NCBI GenBank assembly: GCA_003993805.1
Contig: RSEF01000012.1
Span: forward strand, 1,997,408 to 2,061,407
Direction of reading: 5' to 3'
DNA length: 64,000 nt
From: Himantopus leucocephalus
Taxonomy: Eukaryota; Chordata; Aves; Charadriiformes; Recurvirostridae
Position numbers and translations under genes: made by a program. The notes under the pieces were generated by a model. The model was not told where the DNA came from. It did no database searches and saw only the letters and a program-made list of their open reading frames with translations. Position 1 is the first letter of the stretch; the number at the start of each line of letters is the position of its first letter. Of the stretch, positions 26,457 through 38,696 are shown piece by piece.

Positions 26457-26567
26457 GGGCCCTAGCACATTTGTGTAGCGCATGGTATTGGCCAAACCTG
26501 AGAAAATCATANGGGCCCTAGCACATTTGTGTAGCGCATGGTATTGGCCAAACCTGAGAAAATCATA
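26457..26567. repeat. 55-bp direct duplication around a single N (contig-join artefact)
   Basis: 26457-26511 and 26513-26567 appear identical with one N at 26512. The join lies only 48 bp after the 100-N gap, consistent with a small contig placed in a hard region. Confidence -1.
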
Positions 26568-26640
26568 TTTTCACAGTGGGGAAGCTGAGGTCTAGAGTGG
26601 CTGAGTCAGGATATGGATCCAGCCACGTGGGAACTCAGCC
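26562..26640 (-). mobile_element. MIR-like SINE fragment
   Basis: TATTTTCACAGTGGGGAAGC then TGAGGTCTAGAGTGGCTGAG resembles the antisense MIR core. Its start overlaps the end of a duplicated contig-overlap segment. Confidence -1.
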
Positions 26641-28804
26641 CCCGAGCTCTGCACATCCCCGGGGAGGGACGGAGGAAAAGGTGCAGCAGCCCAACTATTA
26701 GATGGAAAGGGTCAACTTTTCACAATCGGGAGGGTTGAGGTTCCCTTCTGCCATACTGGAGCTTTTTAATGGCTTTGAACCAACGGCTTTGACCTGAAAG
26801 CCTTGCTCCTGTCTTTTCAATGTCCCTTAGGTGCTGCGGTTGCGTGGCCGGTTCGGAAGCTCAAAGGCAGAGCGGCGCTATCGGATGCTTCTTGGATACC
26901 AGCCCATGGGCTGTCATTTCTGTTGGCTTGTGATACTCAGTGCATGTTTTCAAATACCAACTGGAGTTGTTTGCAAATGCCTAGTAAATCCCAAAATAGC
27001 CCCAATTTGCTGAATTTTGTGAATAGCATCCAGCCCACTCCAGTGACAATAGCAGCCTGCCTCCATGCCTCGCCGGAGCTTTGCCGAGGTACAATAGTGA
27101 GAGGGGCGACGAGTGAGGCTGGGCGAGCAAATGTTATTATTCCAGCTTGCTGCACAAACAATGGATGCTATTTGTTTTGCTGGCTTCTAGAGCGTCTTAT
27201 TTGTATCGGCTCCGATTCTTTCACTGCGTTCCTCGTTTTTCTTTTATGGCTTTCCACTCTTTGGGGATTCATTGTCCTGGTGAAGCGTGGTCCCTTTCGG
27301 TTGGTGCTTCAGAGCTGGAGGACTGGTGCTGGGATGTGAATCACCTCCCATCGCCTCTCCCTTGCGCGTGGGTGGGACGTAGGGGATGTCTGTCTGCGAG
27401 CATCCCTTCTGCTAACCCACCGTGGCATGTCCTCGGTTCCCCGGGCTGCCTGGGAAGCCTGGCAGATCAGGAGGCCGCCTGCCCCTCTTGCCCCAAGCTC
27501 CTCTTGCTCTGCTGTTTACATGCCGGAAAGTTTATCTGCTGCGGTTTCTTCCCAGAGTCCAGCAATGCGACACTGATGAGGAGTGACAGGAAGGTCACAG
27601 CGCAGGGGAGGAGAGGGTGGGGAGTGTGCCCCGAGCTCGGCTCTGCCTCCCCAGCCCCGCTCTGCCTCTGTCTCGCTGGGGCAGCGGGGACATCCTTAGC
27701 TGCCCTTGAGGCTGCTGGAGGTGGCAGCCTTCCCTTTCCCCAGGGGGTCTGCTTCGTGTGAGGTGGCTCTTTAAGGTCCTTTATTTATTCATTATTTGTG
27801 TTTTATTTCTCATCTTACTTCTGAGTCAGCGGGTGTGTGTGATGAGCCTGATCGAGCTGCTGGGGACAGGCGGGTGCCGATAACTCTGGCTTCTCTCCCT
27901 TGACGGGGGGAGGGGGGGTTCCCTGTCCCACCACCTGCCCTGTAGGTCCTGTGCTTTTCTTTTTATAATGCCTGTTGCCAAGTGTGGTGTGCTGCAGGGG
28001 AGGTGGGCAGACCTCCTCCCGCTACTTGCTCTGGAAGAGACGGCGTTGCTTGATGTGGGGAAGGGATGCGGGGAGGGAGAGGAGGCGGCTCACGTGCTGC
28101 CCAAGCCATCGAGCTCAGCGGAGCCCAGAGGCTGCCAAGCCACAAACCCGATGTGAGCATGGGAGATGTACATGAGCGCGATGGGATGGACCTTGCTGTG
28201 GAGGTGGGACCCATCGCAAAGCCCTGGGGTGCTCAGGCTTTATTTATTTATTATGGGAAGGCAGCACTGGGTGCTGTGCTCCCACCAGCACTGTCTGGAG
28301 CCTCAAGCTGTGAGTGGGATTGGAAAGGGTAAAATTTGTTAGCATCTTAAAAATAAAAACAAAAGCATTGCTGTCTCTTCAGATTTGCTGTAGGCTGATG
28401 GACCGCTGGTCCGCACCAAGCAGTCGCTGCCCGGCAGAGACCTCTCTCCGCGTCTGGCTGCGGTAATTGCAGGGCATGGCGCTCTGCATTCATATCCGAG
28501 CTTGGCATCTATATCTAATCTGAAAATAAGTCACTATATATTTCATTAAACCAGCTGCTGCTGCTTTTATTTGCTTATTTTGAATGATGCTCTGTTCCGT
28601 TGAAAACCAATTTGTTTGAGAAAAATGCTCTGTTTATGTTAGCAGCCTGTGCCCCATGTGGCTCATCCTGCCCCATCCCTCCTGTCGTGGGGGACACACT
28701 CAGCGGTGGGGCTGAGCCATCCTCCACCCACACTGCAGGGGACAGGACAGGAGGAGGTGGCCCCATGGGTGACATCCTGTCCTGGGACACACATCGGCGT
28801 GTCC

Positions 28805-28895
28805 TGGCTGTGCAACAGCCCCGTGACCTTGAACAAATCATTCGCAAATGGTTCGGTCCCTCTGTTCCCTGTCTGTAAAGGAGAGATGGAGCGGC
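28805..28895 (+). mobile_element. MIR-like SINE fragment
   Basis: GTGACCTTGAACAAATCATT, then CCCTCTGTTCCCTGTCTGTA followed by AAGGAGAGATGG, follow the order of the sense MIR core (GTGACCTTGGGCAAGTCACT ... CTCATCTGTAAAATGG). Confidence -1.
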
Positions 28896-29610
28896 AAGTT
28901 TGGAGGTCCCTGGGTTGCCATGAGTACCTGTGGGTAGGTGGGCTGTCAAGATTTGCCCGTAATTTGGCCAAGATGAGGTGAGTGGGCTGGCTCCACCACT
29001 TTTCCTGCTGGAAAGCTGCCTGAAGTAATTGCCTGGCCTGCCGTGCTCAGCTTAGCTAGGTCTCTTTGACCAGGACACAGTCTCAAAATAACAGCAAATG
29101 AAACCTGTTAACTTTCCGGATATAACCCTGCCCCGCCTCGCTGAGTTCTGAAGTTGCAGGAATTTTATTTTGAAGCTTCATGCCACAACTGGGAGTGGGA
29201 GCAACGTACTTTCCTTGTAAAGTGGCATTTGAGATTCTCAGGTCATCTCGTGGCCGAGGGGGTTGTTGCTTGGCAGAGCAAAGCCCCCTGCCCCGGGGAA
29301 GGAGAAGGGATGCCACCAGCTCGGATGGGCTGAGAGGAAACACCCTACAGCTGAAACCTCGCACGCTGGTTACGTGTGTATCTGTTAACATATGGCAATT
29401 AGGAAACTTATTTCCAGCCCGCTGTTTGCCGTGACAGATTCCTGAACCCCAGCCAGTGCTTTGCGGGAGGAGCTGTCGTGGAAGAGGAAATAATGGGAAT
29501 CTCGGGCTTTTTATAGCGCTACCCGTTCTCTCTCAGCTGCCTGCGGGGAGCCTGATGTGACCCTGGCACCACACGTGGTGGGAACCCGCTGCGGGGTGGG
29601 CAGCTGGAGG

Positions 29611-29657
29611 GGGACCTGGCTGTGGGGACAAGGTGGGACCTGGCTCTGGGGTGAGGT
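29611..29657 (+). repeat. Two tandem copies of a ~24-bp unit
   Basis: GGGACCTGGCTGTGGGGACA+AGGT (29611-29634) is followed by GGGACCTGGCTCTGGGGTGA+GGT (29635-29657). Confidence -1.
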
Positions 29658-30022
29658 GGGAGCCAGCGTTTCTGCTGGACGACGAGCCACGAGGTTGAAG
29701 CAAGCTGGTCGCCCACTCATCCAAAACCCGTGTGTGCCAGGATGCTGTCTGTTGGAGGGCGCATCCTCATCCTCGCCACTGGCAGCTGCCTGGTCGGTTG
29801 CTGCCTGTAAGGGGAGCAGGTTTGGGAATTTTTGGGAGTTGGTGATGGTTTCGATGCCTCGGCTGTTTGGCGATTCAACTGGAGATGTGCAAGCATACCT
29901 GGTTCTCAGACTGAAGTAGAGCTCTGCTGGGCATATGAATCCAGGTCCCGAATTGCGTGGATGCCCAAAAGTTTCTAGAAGAATCTCAGCCTTGTACACA
30001 AGTGCACAACAGAGACACCAAA

Positions 30023-30130
30023 GTTGGGGGGGTTTTGTTTGTTTTGGGTTTTTTTTTGTTGTTTTGGGGGTTTTTTTTGGGGGGGTGGGGGGGTGGGTGT
30101 TGGTGGTTTGTTGTTTTTTGTTTTTTTTTT
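30023..30130 (+). repeat. G/T-only low-complexity tract with G-quadruplex potential
   Basis: For roughly 108 bases the + strand is almost entirely G and T, with runs of up to 10 T and two 7-G runs separated by a single T (about 30079-30093), then another G3. On the sense pre-mRNA this would be a G/U-rich stretch. Strand asymmetry is extreme. Confidence -1.
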
Positions 30131-32924
30131 ACTTTAAGGCTTTAGAACTCTCCCAGCTGGCTGTGAACCACACAACCAGGAGAGGAAAAGAAATCCTCCT
30201 CTTCTATCCCAGTCTGAGTTTCTCTCCCCCCTCTCACTGTCTTCTCGCTCTGATTATTCATTTCTTGGATACTCCCATGTTTTTTGAAACTAGTCCCTTC
30301 TTTAACCTTCCACCCCCCAGACAGGGCTGGGCTGGAATAAGGCCAGAAAACACGAGCAGTGGTGATGGGAACGGGTCAGCGAGCCGGGGCTGGGACCTGC
30401 TGCTGGATGAGCTGAGCAGCATGGGCACAAATGTACAGGAAACAGCAGTGTGGGAATTCAATTTTTTTTATGAGGATTTAATTTTTTTTTCACGAGAATT
30501 TAATTTGCTACGCGAGCAAAGGCTGGGCAGCGAAAAGAGAAGGAAGCAGATCTCCGACAGATGATGGGAAGTGGTTTTGATGGCGGTTTTTCCCTGCATG
30601 GCACAGCGCTGGCTGCGGAGGTGCTGTGGCTCAGGCCGAAAGCGTGGTCGGGTTTACCGGGAGGATGGGCGGCTGTGGATCATGGGTGTTGGTGGATCCA
30701 GGTGTGGGAGCAAGGAGGAGCTGTTGATGGAGGCCAGCGGGTCTCCTGGGGCAGATCTAGAGCTCAGGGCTGCAGGAGGTATCTCAGAGCAGACCTTCCC
30801 TGCCTTCAGATGGAGCCTCCTGAACTGGGCTTGCTGCTGCTAATCTTCCCTGAGGACGTCAGCGCTCCCTGAAGTTTTGGGAGAGAAGAACCCAATTTGA
30901 TCTCCCCGTGCTGTCCCTGCCTCCCCTTGCACCCAAAGATATTGTTGGTGCGAGGGAAAAGGAAAAACTGATCAGTGCATGTGGTCAGAAAGGTCCTGGC
31001 CCAGCTCTGTGTCTCCTGCTTCTTTCCACACCTCTTCTGTGCACCTCAAGGTCATTGGGCTGTTGCTTTCCACAAATTGCATTTCTCGTTCCCCCTCTTG
31101 CTCTTGTGTTCAGCCAAGTCCAGCTGCTGCACAGCTGCCGTGATTAAAGCGTCCAGGCTCTCGCTGCGATGGCAGAATACCTCCAAGTGTTGCTTTCCTT
31201 ACTGCCCTCAGCCTTGTCACCCGGTGAGAAGCTGACTGACCCTCCAGATCCAGGTGGGCACCTGTTAAACGCCGCCTTGTCCCAAACGCGCTGGCTAATG
31301 AGCCCTTTATCAAGGGCATCTCCCCCCTTCCCCACGTCTGGTTGCACTCTTGCACTCTGCCTTCCCCTCGGAGCGAAACCTCCGGAGTGGGAGCACACAC
31401 CATGTGGTCTGCCCTCAATTAAAGCACGTTTGCCTGTTGGTATTTCAGAGATGGAAATGACCGCAGTCCAGAGCGTTTAAATTAGCAGCGATGGTATAGG
31501 AACGTGCTGTCAGGCTGGTTACTGAGGGCTCTTTTGGCGTGATGCCGGTTAAAGAGCATCCCTCTTCCATCCTGACTTTGTGTGGTGAGGGCACAGAGAG
31601 GAGCAGGCTTTACTTGGCAGAAAGGCAAAGGGGACGAAATCGCGGGGGCTGTATTTACTGCCGTTAACTGTCGGTGTGAGATAAAGGACCAGCTGGATTC
31701 ATAAACTGTGTGTAACCCACCTCGGGGACAGAGACTTCTTGGCTGCGGTTCGGGAGGGAGTTTTCACCAGCAGTTCACAGGCACAGCCAGAACCTTGTGA
31801 GACCAGAGCTCTGCTGCCGGTGTTGTGCGAAGGGGTGATGAGATGTGGCCTGTGCAGTGGTGCAGCTCTCCTCCGTGCTTTCTAGGGGTCCCCAGAGAGC
31901 TGCGCCCCACCGCACCAGCCCTGCCACACCGCAGCGGGGTCGGGGGGGACGCCAGCCTGTGCAAAGCCCCGAACCTCACTGGCCTTTTCCCTCTGCATCC
32001 TCCTGAAGGGACGAACCCACGGTTTATAAAAATGAAATATAAACTGTCATTAATTGTTCTCGTCTCCATGACTCAAGCGTAAACGACGCAGTGACATCTG
32101 TCTGAGCCAGCAGCCGGCTTTCACGAGGGGAGGGAGCTGCTGCCAGATTCAACGCATCCCCATTGCTGGGGAAGCCCAGCAGCCCCTTGAGTGTCCCCCG
32201 AGTGCCTCACAGGAGGGTACCAACAGCCCTGGGCTGTCCTACTGAGACCCGCGGCGAGGCAACTGCTCCTGAAGCTCCTCCGCACTTCTCTCTGCAGCTA
32301 TGGTAAAACAAATTCATAGTAACAATAATAATAAACGCCAGCCGAGCCACGCTACAACATACGGCATAAATCCCTGTGCCCTTGCTGGGCTGAAACTGCC
32401 GGTGCAAAGGTTGGGAGCAGCCCCTTAAAATGCAAAGCATCATTAGTGATGCAGAAATGGTGTGGTTGTAGCCTCTTATCCTCATTGTCTCCACTTGTAT
32501 TGTAATCAGAGGGCTGAGTGTCCCCGTCCCCGCACTGGGGGGGTGACGGAGCTGACTCGAGCAGTTTTGGGGAGCAGCACACAGCTTCCCGGAGGAGCAG
32601 GGAGCGTGTGTTGTTCTCAGTGTCCTGGCAGCACAATTCGACTGCGCCCATCGACAGATTTCCTCCCAGTAGCCTACAGTCCCTTTGCTCCTCAGCACTT
32701 TTCTTAGAATGTCTACAAAGATTTCTTGGTCCCCACCCCGGCTTTTGTTATTAAATGGGTGTTTTTCTGTCCGGTGCTTTATTTTTGTGACTGTGGCGTG
32801 CACGCTATTGCTCACTTAGGAGTCACTGGTGCTTTTGGAGGGGGAAGAGTCAGGGTGAAGGGTGGCAATATTTCTTTGTTATCTTTTTTTTCCTTTGTGC
32901 ATTAGTGAGACTCTGCTGAGGATC
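30131..32924 (+). other. CACNA2D2: CACNA2D2 intron 3, block (no gene seen)
   Basis: No coding or repeat family recognised. A stretch at 32300-32500, with an ATTAGTGATGCAG-type run and AT-rich flanks, could be a conserved element. The support is weak. Confidence -1.
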
Positions 32925-33045
32925 GTGCCGGAGAGCCGTGCCGGGAGGGCGCTCGGAGGGCGGCCGTGCAGCCTTCGCCTCCTGCGCTCAGCCGTGTGTG
33001 CGCACACGTGGCTGTGCGTGCCGCTTGCTGCACGCTCACACAGCT
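32925..33045. promoter_or_regulatory. CpG-dense patch
   Basis: Roughly 18 CpG lie in 120 bp, beginning GATCGTGCCGGAGAGCCGTG, just left of the artefactual join at 33128. It could be an island-like regulatory element. Confidence -1.
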
Positions 33046-33081
33046 GAGCTTGTTTCCGAAAGGCTCAGCTGCTTAATAGCA

Positions 33082-33174
33082 GCTGCTCCTGAGGTCGGAG
33101 TTGTTCTTCGTGCAAGAACAAGCCCGGNGCTGCTCCTGAGGTCGGAGTTGTTCTTCGTGCGAGAACAAGCCCGG
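33082..33174. repeat. 46-bp direct duplication around a single N (contig-join artefact)
   Basis: 33082-33127 and 33129-33174 differ at one base (GTGCAAG versus GTGCGAG), with one N at 33128. Confidence -1.
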
Positions 33175-33866
33175 GAAGGTATTTAGTGGCAACTGGTTTT
33201 TGCCCGAAGCCTTATTTGTGCTACCTATGCCTGGAGACACCGAGAGAGAGGGCCGCTCTTCTGTCCGTCTGTCTGAATGCCATCGGAAGGGATTTTGCAG
33301 AGGTGGTTCCCCAAGGATTTTGCTAAGTGCTGTTCTTCCCAATAATTTTCCAAATGCCATTTGTACTCCAAGCAGGGTTTTATTGTGAGCATTAACAGCA
33401 CAAAGAGTGTACTGTGGCTCTTTCTTGAGTTAACTACAAGCAGCTGTTCTGGTTTGAAACTCAATTTCCCTCTTTTATGCTAAAGTTGACCGTATTTCTT
33501 AAGGACATGTGGGAAGACGTTAAGGAGATAAGGGAAACAGTGTTGGGGGAGACCGTGCTGTTCTGTGCTGAGTCGCCCCACAGCCTGTTTCTCTCTGTGC
33601 CGCCCCAAGTTGAAGAAAGATGGAGCTGCGCTGATGAGTGGATTAGTTTGCGGGGCGGTGGGGTGGCTAAGAGCCATACTGAGCTTCGCCAGCTCCTCAG
33701 CCAGGCGCAAAGCACAGCGAGCGTCGCTGACGTTGTCCTTGCTGACCTGAGCTGCACCCATCCCATCTATGTGCCGGTGGAAGGCTCTGCAGCTGGCGGC
33801 TCTTCCCCCGGACCCTGGCTGCGGCGTGTTACAAGCCTCATCTCTTGATTAGTATTGTACTATCTT

Positions 33867-33890
33867 ATTTTTGTTAAAAGTAACAAAAAT
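33867..33890. repeat. Perfect 10-bp inverted repeat with 4-nt loop
   Basis: ATTTTTGTTA, then AAAG, then TAACAAAAAT. AT-rich hairpin. No adjacent element recognised. Confidence -1.
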
Positions 33891-36800
33891 TGAAGCCCAG
33901 TCCCTGTTCCGCGATGTGAGTAGCATTTAAAGTTGATGATGATTGCAGTTCTTTTAGCCTCTTTTGTTGCACAGGGTGGTTTAGTATGTTTACCCACAGT
34001 ATTTTTGGCATGTGGGTTTCACAATTTGTTTAGCAATGTCAATACCATCTGGAGCATCATCTATTTAAAGTACATTAGAGAGATGAGGAACAACCTATCA
34101 TATTTTTCCATAGGGTGCATCAAGATTGGAAATGAGAGTCATTCAGAAAGGTTTAATGGGAAAGAGATGTTCGCTGCACTGCACGCTCGTCTCTTATCGC
34201 GAGCGGTTACGGCTCTGGTGCCGTTCCTCCGCTGCTTTTCCTGATTGTATTGTGCTGCTGTATAACATCTGCCTTGAAAAGCAAACAAAGCTGTCTTAAA
34301 GGTAGGATGAAGGGACAGTACCTTTGACTTATTCCCCTGAATTGAGTAGGACGGCTTGCAGGGGGTGTATCCGTGCAGAGCGTTTCAGACGTGGTCTGTG
34401 ATAAAGGCTGCGGGGGGTGTCTGTTCCTCCACTGCTCGTGGAGGTTAATGGATGCAGAGTGTGGATTTGATCCCAGTTACTGCGCTTCTGGGATGCTCTG
34501 AGCCGGATCTGCTACTGAACAGCCTTGTTGGTGGCTGTGGAGCTGCGAGGGGAAGGGGTGGGCTCCCATGTCCCTCATCCATGGGCCAGCCCAGTGCGGC
34601 TCATGGCGAGCTCCAGCTGCTGAAATGGGAAGCTCTGGTCCTACTCTTTTGTGGACCCCCTTTGCTTTGAGTGGCACTATGGATCAGCCCTTGTTCAGAG
34701 GTATCTACAGAGCTCAAGGGACTGGTGACCTTGTGGTTTTTGGGGTGGTGCAGCCTACCGTCGCCAGCAGCGCTGGGGATGCAGGGAGGCTCTCAGTGAT
34801 GCTGACCCGGAAACCCTTGGAAATACCGTCCCTGTCCCATGCCGGAGCGCTGCTTATGGTCGTGTCCTCAGGTACACGCGTGTGGGGCTCTGTGAGCCTA
34901 CAAGTCTGGCTTTCTTCTCTGAGTGCTTTTTGCAGGGGTTAGCATCACCGTGCTTTCAATTAGACCCTGGTTTTTGATCTTCGCAATAGCACCGTCGGGA
35001 CGGGCGGCCCCGGCACGGGGAGGGGAGGGAGCCAGCGCTTGCATGGCTGTTTGGCATCACTGACAGTTCGGTGATGGCTGTAATTCCACCCTGTGAACCC
35101 TCGGAGGGGTGCTGGGGGAGGATTAACGCACACCTGCTATTACTGATGGTGAATCATTCGTGAGCGTGAACCCTCCTTCGCCACACGCTCCCAACTCCCA
35201 TTAACCCCGGGGGGATTTGCAGGGGATGGTGGGGCTCCAAAGGCAGCTCGCGTCCTGGTGAGAGGAGCAAAGCCTCCAAATGATTTGGAGACAGTGATGC
35301 AGAATCACTCATAGGCTCTCTATCTTCAAAAGCTGGAAATGATTATTTGACACCTATGGAGTATTAAACCTGAGCGAATCCTAGCTGGAGGGTCCCTGCG
35401 GCACGCTGGTCCCTTGGGCGCCCAGTCCCAGCTCAGCGAGATGCAGTCCCTCTGCCATCCCCATCACCTCTCCGCTGCTTGCAGTTCATAAACTGCTACA
35501 CTGCTAAAGGGCACTCTCCTGCTCTGCATCAAATGAGAGTAATTGAATTTCCCTTTCCCTTCGGTATTTAACATTATTTTCAGGTCGTGTTGGCATTAAC
35601 GAGAGCCTGGCCGCGGTTTGCATAAGGATATTTATAGGCCCCGATGCAGATGAGAAGCGTCGCCTCTCCGCATCATGTGCCCGGCTCGGACGAATAAATT
35701 TCACATTGTTACTTTGAACTGGGTCACCAGAAACTTCAAAAAAAATATTCCTCTGATCGTTTTGATACAGGTTACTTAACAAGGGAGATAAACTAGTACT
35801 TCAACACAATTGTAGAGAGAAATGGATTTGCAGAGCCCGAGGCAGTGTCGGGGCGGTGGAAGCTGTTCTGATACACGCTCTTCAAAGCTTCCTAGGTTTT
35901 GCCAGCCTTAGCATTTTTAATCATTTTGCTGGCTGGCATTCGTCTGCTAAGAGTATCAAAGCGCTCCTGCAAACGGGCGAGTGTTTTGCCACAACTGTTC
36001 GTACAATCCTGTGCTTGTCAACCTCTTCCCCTTCAGGAGGCTGCAAGGAAAAATCCTTGGCGCTTTAAACGGTGGGGTTTTTTGCTCTCCTGTAGAGGAT
36101 AGGCTGTAGTAAGTTTGTGCTGTTGGATTTGGGGAAGTCGGTTTGTTTATTAGGGGAACTTGGGTTAAATCTTTACCCTGGATCTCGTGGCTCCAGCCCG
36201 AGGTGCTTGGAGAGGTGGGAGAAGGTGCCGGTGGCCCACGGGAAACCTCCCAGCTCCTTCTCCAGCCAAAGCAAAGTCGACATCCCTGGTACGGGGGAAA
36301 AGTATATGTTAGCTCTTGCATGTGCCCACAGAAATGCTCTCCTGCATCACTGCGTGCAGATAAATACCTGCCCTTAGGCAGCCAATTGAAATTGAGATGC
36401 AGGTAATAATTAAAATAATTGTGTTGAGCTTAAACAGAATGGTGACCCACCGAAATCTTGGCGTGCCGGCTGCACATTCATCACCCCACAGCCCGAGGTC
36501 CTCCTCATTTATTTTAGCACTGGCAGAGCGTGACAAATCCATGTGACTGGAGCTTGAACACTCGCCGGAGCAGGGGGACCAGGAGGCAGTGCTGCTCCAC
36601 CTGCACCGGGGTGCGTCCGTCTGTCCGGCTCTGCTGCCAGAGGAGGACGTCTGTCCTCCAGCCTCATCCGCTCCTTTCCCGTGGCTAAAAAAGTGACCCA
36701 AATCACACTGTGATATAAACTCTCCAAAAACACTTGTTAAAGGCACGTTGATGTGCCTTGTTTTTATTTTGGGTTTGCTTTTTTAACGGCTTACTGAGAT

Positions 36801-36974
36801 GTTCAGATGAGACCATCCAAATCCCAAATTTCAGCCTTTTCACACAGCTCAAAAAGAAAAAAAATGATGAAATTTTGAAGTATAGCCGTAAAGTTGTGGT
36901 GAGGTATCAAATACCCCCATCTGAAATGAATTATGCAGATGCAGCCCCTGCAGTAGAAAAGGCGGAGGAACACT

Positions 36975-36994
36975 GGGGGGGGTGTGGGGGGGGT
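36975..36994 (+). repeat. Double G-run
   Basis: Two runs of about eight G separated by TGT. Enough G-tracts for a quadruplex on the + strand. Confidence -1.
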
Positions 36995-38610
36995 GTTGCT
37001 TTCCCTGTGCGGCAGAAGGGGAACAACATCCCAGGGGTTAGATGAGTCACCCGGGTCACCCAGGGGGACAAGAGCAGAGCAATGAATTAACTCCTAGACT
37101 CCCAAGGCCCATCATTTTAATTAGACCATCCTGCCAGGATTTGGTACTCAGTGATGGGCAGAGCTGGTGAAGGTGCAGTTGTTTTTTGGATGTTGTTTCA
37201 CTCCATGGACGCAGCAGCTTTGGACACAGCGGCATTATATAGGTTCGGGGCCTTTTGCCTGGGACGAGACAATAAATCATAGTTAACTTTAGATTAATCA
37301 TTTGTACGCGTCTCTGTGTGACGATGGCACAGATTTCCCCATTGGGTTTCTCGTAAGTCGTAGCAGCTGTGTGAAGAGAATATTTTCCTATCAAGGAAAC
37401 TAAATAGTTCATCTGTGCTCCTGGCTGTCCTACTACGTTTGAGAAGTCTTTAAAAAGCCCGAGAGAAATAATTCCAAATTATTGAAAGCAATTTGTCTTG
37501 TAGAAGACGAACGTGCCTGCATTTAACCGTGTCTCTATATTTTGGGTCTCGGATTTCTCAGGATGTAATTGTAAGATCTTGTGTTCATCCTGCCTGCTCG
37601 GAGCTCCCTGCCTGCCGTGGCGGCTTTCTTGCTCCCAGCCACGCCGAAGGCTGAGCCGGCGCAGAGGAGGTAGTGCCTGCATGTAAAACGTGTCTGACCC
37701 TGCCCTGAAACAGAGAAGATGAGTTCGATCTCTTGGGCTAAGTGCCAGTCTGCTTTCTGCAGCCGTGCGCTGACCTGCTGGTGGGATGCACTTAACGCTG
37801 GACCACTCAGCCCCCGGGTGGGGAGATGGGACGGCCCAAGCCCATCGCGCTGTGCTGGGACAGAGGTGTGTGCACCACCACCCTTCCTCTGGGAGCACAT
37901 CAAGCCACCTTATTTCTGGGATCAGCTCTGACCTCACCATCTCCTCCCAGGCAGTGAGGCCATTGCCACTTGTATCTGTCCCTCCAGAGGAGGATTTATC
38001 CTCTTTCCCCATGGACACGAGCAAGGCAGTAGCCATTGCCATGCCCAGCTCCGGGACCTGCCTAGCTCCAGCCTCCCTGGGGCATGGCACGGAGCGGTTT
38101 GTTTGGTCCTGTGAGGAGCTATTGAATTTATCAGGACAAGCTCGTTCCCCTGGTAGAGAGCTGGTGTGCCAGCTGGGGGCTGTCCCCACAGGTCCTGCGT
38201 TTGCTGCTGTGCCAAGGGACCCGGGCGTGGGTGGCCCGGTGGCAGGGCCAGCCCTGCTCTCAGTGCGCGCCGAGGGGAGGGGGAACTCGTCTCTCTGACT
38301 TGTGCTCTACAAGTAAGTGCAGATGTTTTTGTTCAAAACACATTGCAATGGGTGTTTCTGTGGTGTCAATCACACAGTGACATTTTCCCAGGGTGAAGCT
38401 TGCTGAGACAGCACTGGTGAGCAGCAGCATCGCGCAGGAGGGTTATTTCTGCCTGGTTTTAAGCAGCTACTAAGAATTAGTCTTTTATATCCAGGACAGT
38501 AGAGTGTGGGCAGCAAAAGTAAAACTTGTAGCCGCAAGCAAATAATTAGGTTTCGTGCCTGGGGACCCACAGCAGAGAGAATGGGATCAGCTGGTCCGAG
38601 TCCTGCATTT

Positions 38611-38696
38611 GCATCTCGGTCTGAGGTTCAGCATCTCGGTCCAAGGTTCAGCAACTCGGTCCAGGTTCCTGTCTCCGAGGTTCAGCATCTCAGTCC
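38611..38696 (+). repeat. Minisatellite, 20-bp unit, about 3-4 imperfect copies
   Basis: GCATCTCGGTCTGAGGTTCA (38611-38630) repeats as GCATCTCGGTCCAAGGTTCA (38631-38650), then as GCAACTCGGTCCAGGTTC, then, after a break, as CGAGGTTCAGCATCTCAGTC near 38677-38696. Confidence -1.

Larger units (their letters stand above)
26568..30022 (+). other. CACNA2D2: CACNA2D2 intron 3, block (no gene seen)
   Basis: Mixed GC-rich intronic DNA. It includes MIR-like fragments near 26.6 and 28.8 kb and an AT-rich candidate conserved element at 28465-28620 with a CAGCTG E-box and a CTATATATTT word resembling a MEF2 site. Open frames in 26803-27761 show no recognisable protein. Confidence -1.
33175..38610 (+). 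other. CACNA2D2: CACNA2D2 intron 3, block (no gene seen)
   Basis: Intronic. It holds a 10-bp perfect hairpin at 33867-33890, an AT-rich candidate conserved block at 35495-35830 and a double G-run at 36975-36994. The 236-codon minus-strand open frame at 37479-38189 lacks splice context or a recognisable domain and is not called as a gene. Confidence -1.

Noticed and set aside
37479..38189. A 236-codon open frame on the - strand.
   Set aside because: No recognisable protein and strong overlap with a comparable + strand frame, so coding is unlikely.
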